A stretch of DNA of 64,000 nt, taken from positions 23,345,884 to 23,409,883 of the forward strand of contig NC_031774.1 in the NCBI RefSeq assembly GCF_001522545.3, read 5' to 3'. The stretch's first letter is position 1, and each line of letters starts with the position of its first letter. The DNA is from Parus major (lineage: Eukaryota; Chordata; Aves; Passeriformes; Paridae). Shown here in pieces: positions 26,251 to 37,600 of this stretch. Both the position numbers and the translations under genes were made by a program. The notes beneath the pieces are model-generated. The model had not been told where the DNA came from, did not search any database, and saw only the letters and a program-made list of their open reading frames with translations.

Positions 26251-29200
26251 AGAGAGAAGGACTTCAGAGAGGAATTATGAAGAGTTGGATGAACTGAATG
26301 CTAATGAAGAGGTTTTGGCTGCAGCAGCCACACCTACACAGAGAGCAGAAGTCTCAGTATTGCCAGAAGGACATTCATTTCATAAAAAACTGACTGTTTT
26401 TCAATCAGATTGAACCACTGAACACAGGTAATATTTTAGATTCCAGTGTACTGTGACAGAAAGTAACTGCCAGAGACTCTGTTCCACAGTTAATTATAAT
26501 TGGTACCAGCCAATTAGCAAAGAGAAGGCTGAGCAGTTGCCAGAAAAAGTAAAATACTTCTTTTTTTTTTTTAGATTTAAATATTACTTGTATTTCAGCA
26601 CTCCCCATCCATCTGTACTCCCTATTCTCCAGCTTTCTGAGGGATCCTATCTTGGCAATTCTGTGCTGCACCCTTAGAATAAAGGGGACCTGGACTACAG
26701 TGCAATTCAAACACACTGATGTGAAGCGGGAACTCCATCAACAGGAGCAAAACTCAGAAGTAAAGTCTCTCAGAGGGCACTAATGCAAAAAAGGGCAATC
26801 CAAACCTGGTTCAGTCCCATACCTCCTCCCAGTCATTTTCCTAACAATGATCCAATACCTCCTATCAGTCATTTTCACTTTGAGGAAAGCTTCAGCTTCA
26901 TTTCTGGTATTACTCATGACCAGACTCTCCTGAATTCTGGACTACTTCATAACACACATACACAGATTGCAAGTTCACAGAGAAGGTAACAACTATTTCC
27001 TTGTATCACACAGGTTAAGCCTTTACTGAGAAGGCAGGTAGAGATTCACACAATTTGCTCACAAAATCACAGTTCCTAGTTTTTTCCTAGTCTTTAACCT
27101 AAGACAGAACATACAGAAAGCTGGAGAAAAACATTAACTTCTTCTTTCCCTTTTAATTTGAAGTCCACTCTGCCAAGGCAGCCTTACAATTCTAACTGTG
27201 GTAACAAAGACTGGCAGTTGCTTTACAAATAAGGGCACAGCATATGGCAACTATGAGCCACAGAAAAAGCAAGAAAATAGGCTCATACTTAATGTAAATC
27301 CTCAAGGTTCAAGTGGTTTCATAAAGCTTTTCCCCCTCAATGACAGTAAAGCTTCATGACCCCTGGGGAAATGTCAACTTCAATGTAGTTAGATACGCTA
27401 CTACTGTTAAGTAACACTGGCACAAGCAAGCCAGTGGAAATTTCCTTATGAAATCTTTTGTATTCACCCCACTTTAGGAAAACACAGGACACAATTCAGC
27501 CACAAACTCATTTCCTGAACTGTATATTGAAGAATAAGAAAAGCTTTATTCCATGAGACTTACTGTGAGTGCTGGCTAATTAGTTCAACATTACCTAATG
27601 CCGGGTCACCTGAAATCACTTTGGCACAAAAATGCTTCCTAAGAGAAGCTCATTTCTAGCTCATTCATACAGCAGAATACATTCTGCTAAACCAGGCATA
27701 TTAATTCCTCTGAACCAGCAGAAAGGCCCGTAGCAAATTCTTTCAGTCTGTAACAGCATTCCACCTATACTTCATTCTATGTTTTCACATTGACAGTGAA
27801 AGAGATTTAGAGTCTTTAGATTGTCTTTAAAGGTCAGTAGAGTCATCTTCTTTGCTGGACAACAAGGCCAGGCAATCCTGAATATTTAAAGTGATAGAAC
27901 AACTGCAACTCTGGCCAAGTCTTCAAAATACAGAACTGTGGAGTCAGATACATAAGACAGTAAAAGAACTTCAGAGTTTCTGGGTATTTATATTTGAAAA
28001 GAAACCATTATCTATTTCTTTTAAAATTTAAACTTAAATGAAATTTGCATGGGCAATTTTTTTGCCAATACTTACTCCTGCTGCCCCAACTAATTTTAGA
28101 TGGTCCAACAAATACAGTTTTTTTTTTTTTTCTTTTTTATGTCTTTCTCCAGAATTTCCCTGGTGTTTCAGTGTTTTTTTTTTTTCAATGTCAGTCTGTT
28201 ACTTAGGCTGCCTGACATCAATGTCTTGGTTTCTTCCTCTTGCAGCATTGGTATGTAAATATGTAAGTACACTGCTATCCTCTTCAAGCACACCTCAACC
28301 CAGCTACAGGAGTAGGCTCTTTTAATCCTTCTCAGTAATTCAGTCTTTCTAGGCCCCTGGAATTTTGTTGAAATTAGTATCTAATTTCAGTAGATTTTAC
28401 TCAAGAGTGTAATGACATAAATAACCCACACATTAAATTTTAAGTAGCAGCAGGAGGCTTTCTGTTTGCACAATAGCTGATGTAGGAATAGAAAACCATT
28501 CTTACAGTAACTGTTCTATCTAGAAGTAAAAAGAGCCTGGTTTCTCTTACCTGAGATGGAGGAGAGGTGGAAAAAGATGTGGTACACACTTCTTGGGAAT
28601 CCTCTACGGAGGGGTACACTGCACCATTGTCCTCACCAGCTCTAAAGCAGCAAGAGAAGACGAGTTTTCTAACCAAAAATATTCCACAAAACAAACAGTA
28701 AAACACACTGGGACAAATACTGCAGGGAGGTTGAGAGTATTTGGGTGTAGTTGAAAGGAGAATTATGAAGGGCTCTCATCTACTTGCCCAGAACTGAGGA
28801 AAACAAAGTGGGAAAACGTCAGTTTTCCTCTGGTGTTTGTCTTCTACACCACATAAAATAACAGAGGTGCTTCTAACTAATGCTTTTGTTATACCAGCTG
28901 GTGCAACTGGCTTTGGTGTTTACACAACCATTGTCAAACACCACCACTGGTCCCAATTTGAATGCCCTCACATTCATTTCAGAGAAGACAAACCTCTCAT
29001 CTCCAAAGAGAAATTAAACTGATCTTTCCCCAGTGGAAATATGCAGGGATGCATGCATCTAGACATGTAGTTCTGCATCAGGATTAACCATTACACTTTC
29101 AAATTCTTGAAGGCAGCCAAGATTAAACATGCTTTGTGTTCAAGTGCTTCTGTGAAGAATTTTGGAAAATACTGGGGGCTTGCTGCACTCAGTCACCTCA

Positions 29201-32200
29201 ATGTGAGAGGAAAAATGTCACCCTTCATCACATCTTAAACTATGCCAATATGACTGATACTACTTCTCCAGTGTCCCTTCCCATGCTGTAAACAAATAGT
29301 GGAAAAGGCTCTGTATTTGGGCATAATGGATGCCTTTACCATGGCCCATGACTTCAACTCAGTATTTCCTCACCTGTAATTGCAGGGATGCATAGGTGAA
29401 GAGCTGGGATAGGGACGGTCCACAAAGTGATCAATTATAATCCCCATGATAGGAGGGGTCCTCTCAAACTGCCTGCAAGGCAACAAGCAATGGTGTTATT
29501 GGCTTATTCTCTCTACTCTTCCCAATTCATGGTGCCCTCACAGAAAGCCTTTGTGCCTATTAATGGGACCAGAACATCTTTACAGTTTAGTCCTGTGAGT
29601 CCAGACATGCATCAAAAATTTGGAGTTCTAGAGCCTGGCTCAGGGCTACCCAAATACTCCCCTTGCTGCAAGGCTTAAGCGTGAGAGAGAGTGTTCATCA
29701 TGAAAGAGAACCTCAGCAGGAAAGGATAAGCAGAAGGGAAAGATTTGGGGGCTCAGAATATGAGGGGGTTAACAGTAAATTACTGTAAAACAGTTTTTGG
29801 CATCATCACGTTTTCTCACCTGGTTGACATGAAAGCAAGGTTGATTCTGTAGGCACAAGACAAAGTGATGGTGCCCACTGGGGTACCCACTGTCCCAACA
29901 CGGACTGTCTGGAAACCTGTAAAGTTAAGGAATAATTATCAGTTTCACTGATTATTTATATGCTGTACTTTTTTATTCTGAGGTTACACTATCTTATTTC
30001 AGTAGTGTTTCCATTATCTCTTGCAATCTGAACTCCAAAAACACACATAGAGCCCATAATAAAACAGCAGCTAGGTTGCCTTGCTGGTAGGCTTCACCTG
30101 CAAGGCTTCTGATGTTGCCTCCCGGCTTCTTGGTCTAAAATATTGTTCTGAATAGAACACTACTTGTTCCTCAGTAGATCATGATCTCCTTTACCAGTCC
30201 TACACCTTATCAACATCATTCCATATTCTTATTTCAGTTCTGTATCACTAGAGTCAAAATGGCAATCACCCAAGACTTTGTCCAAGTACCACCATTATAC
30301 TTATCACCTTGTGGCACAAGGCTGCACTGGCAGATGCAGACAAAAAGCATATGTAAGCCTCAGACTAGTTTTCCTTACGGTACTTGGGAATAGCAACCAA
30401 AAGGTAGTCAAAATGAAACATAGTTCTGCTCTTGTTTGTGTGTTGTATAACCATACCTTCTCCCAAGCCACTCAGCTGGACTTCACCAAAATATATCCTG
30501 AAGGAAAAGGAAAAAGAAGAGTTGTTAGATCCAGTTGGGACATAATGCTATATATATATATATATATCTCCTTATTCCTTATTTAATTTTGGTATTTGAA
30601 AGGCTGGAACTCTTTTCCTCTTCAGGAAAAAAGAGCCCAAAATAAATGGCTGGAATGCCCATCTCAAAAAAACTTACAGCTGTTCCAGAAGAAGAACGGG
30701 TCATGTAAAAAGAAGGAGAAAGAGAAAACAGTAGTCCAATCAGAAATTTCTCTTTAAGTTTTTCAAGCCTCTGTGGTTAAGTCTACAGTTCAGAGCAAAA
30801 ATGTGAAGTGATACAAACTTCACAGAGAGGTCTAAAAGCTGATGCTCATCACATAACTTAAAAGATTAACTGTGCTGTAAAGAGACCTGCTCTTAAGTAC
30901 ATGCCAAGTCAGCAATGGATGCAAAAATGAGAAAATGGCTGGAATTTCTTTTTGAGTTCTCAACTGTGCAAATGATAACAAACCTGAGATTTACAATCAT
31001 ATAATTTAGCTATGCAAACATGACAAAGCCTTTTCTCAAAGCCAAAAACAGGGTCTGGAAGATAACTGTGGTCCACAAGCCAGTCAGATTCACAGGCTAA
31101 ACAGAGTTGAACCCCAGTATTTGAATGAGTAAACTGCAAGAACTACAGGAAGTGAAGTTGAGGATGCATCTTTAAAACGGAGTAATAGGAGAGAGTCTGA
31201 ATCCATGCTGCAAAAGTACACATTGCAGCTATGTGCAATGTTTAGAGTCATTTATGAAACACAGGCCAGACACCAAACAATTGGATGCTAGTAAGCAATT
31301 TAACCAGGGATTGCATGTGGAATTTTTTTTTTTTTTACTCTTTCTGACACAGTAGGCAAATACTTCACAGCCTGTGCTTAGCTTTTCTTTCCATGGCTCA
31401 AGTGAAGGCTATAAGGTGATACATAGACCAAAGTCTTCTTCTGTCACTGATTAGTAGTAGTTCTATGCAAACAATTTGATTTTATTATTACTTATCCATT
31501 TTTAACTACATTTGCAGCTACACTGCAAGTCTAGAGTCTCTGCTGTTTACATTTCAAATGGGAAAATTCTGCTTTACCTGTACAATATTACATATTCATG
31601 GCCTTGTTTCCTTGAGAGTCTGTAGGCTGGAGTTACTCTGGTTATAGCAAGCAAAGACTTCAGCAGTAGAGACAGCCTGTTGTATACAGTGTATGAAACT
31701 TTGATTTCTTTGTCACACCTAAAGAACACAAAGGAAAAAAAATTAGTCTTTTGCCCACAGCTAAGTTTCCTGGGTTTGGGGCTCTTGTTTATTTTGGTTT
31801 GCACTTGCTTTTGTTTATTTTATTTTAAATAAAAATTAGTCAGGGGCAGTTGTTTAATTTTATTGCCAAAATGATAAACCAGTGTGGTTACCTGTATTTA
31901 CCAACCAGCTAAGAGTCCCACTTCAACCTAGTCACCTGCTGTAGAATAAATTGCTGAAAAATGCCATGCAGCCTTCTACTAAACAGAGACATCTTTTCAA
32001 TATTAAAAACATTTGTTATTACTGAGACTGTGAATTCTTGTATCTAAGGAAACCTACTAGTTGTAATGGAAGGACGAAGAAGGAATTAAATTACTAGTTT
32101 ACTTTCTTGACACTGGTGTTGAAACAGTTTGACTGCTGCTCTAGACAAAGGGGGGAGTTCCCTCTGAAGTGCCCCTGGCCACACAGCCAGTATGTGCTCA

Positions 32201-34600
32201 TTGAGCACCATGGATTAACCACATGTACATCTCATCAGCTAAAAACTACAAACACCAAGAATGTGTGAAGAATGCACTTACTTTTCATTCATTTCTAGAC
32301 ACCAAATTTCCAGCTCCATGGAGTCCCCCTGGATCAGAGAAAAGGTGGCAAACAAAGTCTCATTTCAGAACACAGACCTTTTCAAATCTCATTAGTGATC
32401 AGCAATGGCTACACCTCTCAGCGGTTTGTCTCCTGGCTCCCACTTTCTTGTGATGCAATGATAGAAAAAGGTGCACTGGAAGTGTACCTGCACAATTATG
32501 TCACCTGAGGGAAGACTTCCTCAGAATGCCTAAGTTCTTCTTGGTCTAAGAAATTAGTTTCTTAAAATTTAAGAATTCATTAATTTAATTTTCTTAAAAT
32601 TAGTTTCTTAAAAAATTTAGATTTTGCTCTCTGTCATTTGTGTGTTTTGCCTCAGACTTTTTTTTGCAGTGAATTGCTTCTGTTAAACAATACATTTCTT
32701 TTCCTCAGCTTATCACCTAATGTAATAACAGTTAGATATTCTCACATTGTCTTGGAATGAAGGGCAGGAGTTCTGGTAGTTGACTTAAGATTCAGGCTAA
32801 AAAGCCCACAAACAAAAAAAAAAAAGGAGGGCATCTGTTTTGACTCAGTTCTCACCTCTGAGGTTTTGAGAGAAATCTCCACGCACATAGACCGTCCAAC
32901 AGCGGGCAGCTGTCCTGCCAGGGCTTTCTTTGCTTCATGAGTAACCTCTGGTATATCTTTGATTGCCAAATTGAACTGCAGAATCAAAGACATAGTTCCA
33001 TTTTTTTTATTTCTTTGAAAAACTGCTTGATGGTACATTTCAGACAGGCTCACAGACCCATATATAACATAGTAGGTCAGTGTCCACTGAAATATTTATG
33101 AAACAGAAAATTTCCAGCTGGGTTCAAGCTTTTCATATTTATAAAGATTCCCTTGGCTGCTAATTCAAATGTTTTTCTTGATCCTGTTCTAAAAAATATG
33201 CTGCTTTTCCCTCAGTTCAGTCATGTCTTCACCCACAGAGTATCTTGAGTCTTTTCAATTTTAATAAACCCCATTACTAAAAATTCCTCATTTGCAGAGT
33301 AGCAAACTTCTGACAGGTAAGAACTCATCACCCCATCCCCAAGCCAATCTTGGAGATGTGCCTTAGCTAGCAGGAGTTCATCTCTCAATGAGAGATCATT
33401 TCTCTTACCCCTCATCAGCATGTAAGAGTCTAGAGTGATTTGCTGCACGTGAGCAACAACCACCAACCCCCCCCAATATCACCAATGAACATAACTAAAT
33501 ATAGTACCTGTTCTATGCATAATTATTATTGTCTGCACAAGACTGCAATAATCACGTGGTGTTCTCAGACTCAGAGTTGTGGAGTTGCTTTAAAAAATAT
33601 GACCTTACCCAGTCAGAACCTGTTGGGGAGGATGATGAGCGGGTACAGATTTTCTCTCCAAGTCGGGCCTGGACAATTACTTGTACTGTCTGGAACAGAA
33701 AGAAAAGTTTGGGCTCAGCACAGCCCTCAGTTCAGAGCCTGAGCTACACAAGCTCCAAGTGAAAGAAATGAAAGGGCTGACCATGACGTAGAGAAGTAGA
33801 GTTTGCTACCCTGATCTTCAGTTCTAACCAATTTCAATTATTACATTTAACAGGCAAGTGTATTTCAGAAAGAAAATTATTTTAGGCTGAACTTTCTCTG
33901 TAACAACATTGAGACCAAGTCAATTTTGCAATCAGAATTCGCAGTTTTCAGTAGAAAATTAGAAGAATTTACAAAAATATCCCAAACCTGGACAACTAAA
34001 CTAAAGCCAAATGAATCTGTACATTTATACCAAAGCCATTGTCAGATTATCTACTTGCACCTATGCCTGAAGTGAGGCAAAATTTTATAATTACACACCA
34101 ACAATATTCAAAAGAACATTCTGGTGTTGTTGTTTTTGAATGCAATATAAAAATTTAGATAGGCTGAAAGAGTGGAGTCCAGCAGAATAAACTACCCAAC
34201 AGCTGGGTGGTTAGACATGCTGCTAGAAACCCAAAGCTGACAGAGGTGTAAAGTGCCTACAACTGATTCTAAAGCAGCATGCTTCTGGAGGATGGAAGAT
34301 GATTTAAGGGTAGAAAAAAAGGGGAAAAGATGCTTTTCTAGTTGCTCTCAGGAATCTCCTAAATTGGACACCAGCTTTTCTTCCTTTGTTCTTCAGCAAA
34401 ACGAAACAAAACGAAAAAACAACAAACCCAAACCTCAATCTTGTTACTCTAACCACAACAAGTACATTGTTTGTTTTTTGGATTTTTTAAACAAGGAAAA
34501 AGAGGCATTTGTCCAAAGGAAAACATATTACCTTTAAAGCAAAAAATTTGATGAACTTGTCCAGGTCCTTCCTGTCCTGGGAACTGAGATCAGTGTCCAT
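19156..34600 (-). CDS. ATG13: ATG13, HORMA-domain scaffold of the ULK1 autophagy-initiation complex
   Basis: Binds ULK1/2, RB1CC1/FIP200 and ATG101 to start autophagosome formation. Coding exons in transcript order: 34600-34532 (ATG at 34,600, purine at -3 and G at +4), 33689-33609, 32975-32856, 32328-32282, 31718-31578, 30497-30457, 29916-29820, 29472-29374, 28641-28551, 23679-23546, 22346-22229, 21507-21430, 21143-21027, 20570-20442 and 19233-19156. These sum to 1,440 nt, or 479 residues plus stop; the human short isoform has 480. The first eight exons form the HORMA domain ([40 protein letters not shown]). A serine-rich disordered linker follows. The LC3/GABARAP-interacting motif FVMI lies at about residues 406-409 within DDFVMIDF, and the ULK1-binding C-terminus ends FDAFVETLQ. 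Donors are GT throughout; the one at 20,441 (GTACGG) is weak. The first exon begins at 34,613, 13 bases before the ATG, so further untranslated exon(s) lie upstream. Confidence 0.95.
19893..20360 (+). mobile_element. CR1 LINE 3' end, antisense in the last ATG13 intron
   Basis: Matches the avian CR1 3' region: GTGGGTCCAGAGCAGGGCC near the start, GACAGGCTGAGAGACTTAGG, then GGTTGGACTAGATAACCTT and TTCCTTCCAACCC, ending in the octamer-type repeat ATTCTACA ATTCTATG that CR1 uses as its 3' terminus. It is 5'-truncated as usual and has no intact open frame. It sits in the intron between ATG13 exons 20442-20570 and 19156-19233. Confidence 0.92.
24035..24316 (+). mobile_element. CR1 LINE 3' fragment, diverged subfamily
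   Basis: Has the order of CR1 3'UTR landmarks (TGGTTTGAAGCTGCACCAGG, AGAGAGGTGGTCAATGCCCC, TTTAAGAGGCATTTGGACAA, CTGGATTAGATGCTCACTAG, ACCATTCCAACTG) but differs from the copy at 19,893, so it belongs to another subfamily and is older or more diverged. It lacks the terminal octamers. It is intronic in ATG13, antisense to the gene, about 0.5 kb downstream (in transcription) of the 37-codon cassette exon. Confidence 0.85.
24806..24916 (-). CDS. ATG13: ATG13 cassette exon, 37 codons
   Basis: The minus strand reads 37 residues, [16 protein letters not shown] through [10 protein letters not shown], matching the extra segment of the long human ATG13 isoform (517 versus 480 residues). The acceptor is TTCTTAG and the donor CAG|GTACTT, which is weak. 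The exon is phase 0 at both ends and sits between constitutive exons 28551-28641 and 23546-23679, so it can be skipped without a frameshift. It lies in the disordered linker after the HORMA domain. A 55-base pyrimidine tract precedes its acceptor. Confidence 0.88.
24919..24975 (-). promoter_or_regulatory. Long polypyrimidine tract upstream of the ATG13 37-codon cassette exon
   Basis: The plus strand is almost purely purine for about 55 bases ending next to the acceptor of exon 24806-24916; as transcribed it is a C/T tract with TCTTCTTTCT and repeated CTCTCC. Such tracts bind PTB-family splicing factors. That this one does is inference. Confidence 0.5.
26069..26167 (-). CDS. ATG13: ATG13 second cassette exon, 33 codons
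   Basis: The minus strand reads 33 residues, [17 protein letters not shown] through MGLAFSHQ, matching an alternatively included segment of a longer human ATG13 isoform (about 550 residues). Acceptor TGTACAG, donor CAA|GTGAGT, phase 0 at both ends, so inclusion keeps the frame. Including both cassette exons gives 549 residues. A (CT)n tract lies upstream of the acceptor on the transcribed strand. Confidence 0.85.
26205..26259. repeat. (GA)n/(CT)n microsatellite next to an ATG13 cassette exon
   Basis: Runs of GAGAGAGA with a few interruptions on the plus strand. In the ATG13 pre-mRNA it reads (CU)n and lies 38-92 bases upstream of the 33-codon exon's first base (26,167). Confidence 0.9.
30549..30567. 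repeat. (TA)n microsatellite
   Basis: About nine uninterrupted TA units in the ATG13 intron, 50 bases upstream (in transcription) of exon 30457-30497. Confidence 0.9.
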
Positions 34601-34613
34601 TGCATATGGCAAT

Positions 34614-37600
34614 CTGAAATATAGCACAGGTCTAGGAATGAAGTCTTCCTCCAACTTTCTGTTTAGATTTCAAAATATTTTTGCCATTAGAGGCCACCTC
34701 AAAAGAAATGATAAGCACCAAAGCAAAAGAAATGATAACCACCAAACCTGTCAAAATCCAAACATGCTAAAAACTTTGGGATGTGAGTGGGAGGTACAAA
34801 TGTGCATTGATAGTTTATCTGATCAGTGCAAAGATCAAAAATAAATTTAAAAACAAAGAAGGCTCACAAATAAAACTCAGTACCAGTTCTGCAATTTCAC
34901 TAGCTTAATTTAAAAAAGCAAAACAAAAAAAACAACAACTTGGAACACCCCAACACCACTGACTGGATTCTATGCCAAGCTAACCATCAGACATGGAGAT
35001 CTCTACTTCAAAAATAATCTGTCTTAAGCTATCAGCACTGGTTAAAACCAAGCCGAATTGTTCTCTTGGGCCTGAATTTCTTAGAACAGTATTTCAGCAG
35101 AAATGTATAAAATAAATCATTGCTGGATCAGGCTACACTGCTTCTTTACTTTCAACAAATAGTACTTGCAGTAAAACTATACAGCTACAAAATTTACCTA
35201 CAACCAACTGGAAAAACACATTTTTGTCAAGAAATAGACCAAAATCCTCTGTTCACTTCTCCTGAAATCTCTGATAATAAATACTTAGCTTTCACATTGA
35301 CACTGCCTTGTTTTTCAAAATACAATTGTTTCTAGGAACACAGTGAACTTGCACAGCATCTGAAGCAGGGCAGGGCAAGGCAATAATCCTATTTCTGCCA
35401 CCATCATGTCACGTGGCCTGGGATAAATCACAATTCTTCTGTCTCTCAGTTTCTTCACACGTAAGTTAATAATCATATAGAGACCACTGGGGAAGAATGC
35501 CTTAATTAGCAACATTCATTATAGTTTTTGCTTATAAACTTCAAAGTATTAATTCACCCTGAACCCCTGTTACAGTTTTGAGACGGCTAATCAGCCTGAA
35601 GCAGCTTGTCAAACATCCCATATTTATGGAACATGCTGCTCCTCACAGGAACACTGAGGTCAGGGAGCACGAGCAGCTGCTGTGTACAACATTACTCAGT
35701 GTTCAATCGTTAAGCAAAGACTGAACTTACAGCAGAGTATGTTATTTATGCAAATTAAAGCTTGCAGGGCAAAAGGGCCAATAGCCCTTTTAGTTCACAT
35801 GGAAAATACAGAATCTTTAATGACCACGCACATGCAGTACTTCTATTTAAAATATCACCCTTAAGGACAGTAGAGGCATAATGCTTTAGGAGCATCAGTC
35901 AAAAAGGGCTGCAAAATAAGACTGCTGCAATTTACAGAGCATTTTATAGAGAACAGTGCTGCTTTCTGAATAACTCTATAAAAAGAAAGCTGGATATATA
36001 ATATATAATAATTGAAAGTTCCTAGGCTACATTCATACCACATCTCCTTAAGCTGTACTGTTCTCATTACAAATTATAATTTAAATTGAAAACAACACAA
36101 GCGATTCAACATCAAATGCATTATCAAATTATCTTTTGGCTATTTTAACAAAACTGTTATGCCTTCTTTCCCTGCATTTACCTCCACTAGAAGACTACAG
36201 ACCCTTTCCACTGTGGGGGGTGCAAAAGGAAGCCAGCATTTAAATTTTTAGTCAGTATTTGATTACTGCTTGATGCAGTAATCAAAATTTTAAAAAAATA
36301 ACCCTTTAGTACTGGCATGTACCACTACAGAAGTACCATAACCCCAAACAAACAAAACCCCAGGCAAGAACAACCTGTTATTATTCTTTTGACCTAATTA
36401 AATACAGCACTGTAAGAGTTGAAGATATCTGAGATCTTTGACAAACCTGACTGATATAAGGCAGTAAAATACTGCATTAAAAAATACTTTTTTCTTAGCA
36501 AAGAGAATGCTGACATTTAAATACTAAAAAAAAAAAATTATACTGGCTTTTAATGTGAAAAGTGACATGTGACCCCTGCAGAAAGACGCAAGGAAGTATA
36601 TATCCTTATATTGTGGGAGAGCTGTCAAATAAAGCACCCACAAATGTGTGCCTTTTGAGGCTGGAAAAAAGTTCTGGTATCAACTATTTCAAGACGCCTG
36701 GGAACTAATGGAAGCTACTCTCAAGTTTGCTGCCACAGCTGACCTGAACAGGAAGAAAATTCTTTAAACTTAGTTCCACCAAACTCAATCAGCTTCTCAG
36801 GTCCTGTGGGCTGCAATGCCAGCACAGCTCCTTGTTGAGTGCTACTGCACAGACCTATGCTTAACTCAAGGAAAACACCGGCTCATTCTACACCGAGTAA
36901 CAATTAGAAGGGAATAACCTTTGGTCTAGGCTAGAAAAATACAGATGACTGATTTCCACTCAACCAGGTAATCCCTTAAGTAAACTGATATATTCGCCAG
37001 TACATGATGCAAAATCATTTTGTCCGTATGGCTTCTTGCTTTGTCTCCCCCTTCCTGCAACACCCATTTTTATACTATTGCTTTTATTTATATGCCTTTG
37101 TCTTCACTTTACTGTGAACAGAGACATCAGAAACAAGATGTTCAAAAGAGAACTGCTGCATGTGGCTCTCTTGACTAAATTCTTATTCCTTCTCCCAAGG
37201 CTGAGGCAGATTTTATCCAACAGTTTAACATCTAAGCGTGTGCTTTCTACGCTCTATTGCTATTTATACCCTCCTTCTCTGAGAAGGACACATCAGCATA
37301 AGGTGATGGCGCTGTTTGCATGATGCAAGGAACTGCAAGAGGCCTCCCCTTAAAGCCTCGGCAGAGCCCAGAGGAACTACAGCGACCGGCACGCCGTGCT
37401 CCAGGCCGTGCTCCAGGCCGTGCTCCAGGCCGGGCTCCAGGCCGTGCTCCAGGCCGGGCTCCAGGCCGGGCTCCAGGCCGGGCTCCAGGCCGGGCTCCAG
37501 GCCGGGCTCCAGGCCGGGCTCCGCGCTGCCAGCCCGAGCGGACACCTGTAACCCGGCACACAACAGGCGCACGGCAACTCCCGGGATCACCGGCAGCACC

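Noticed and set aside
37396..37522. CRISPR-like array
   Set aside because: Units are 12 bp, directly tandem with no spacers, in a vertebrate genome.
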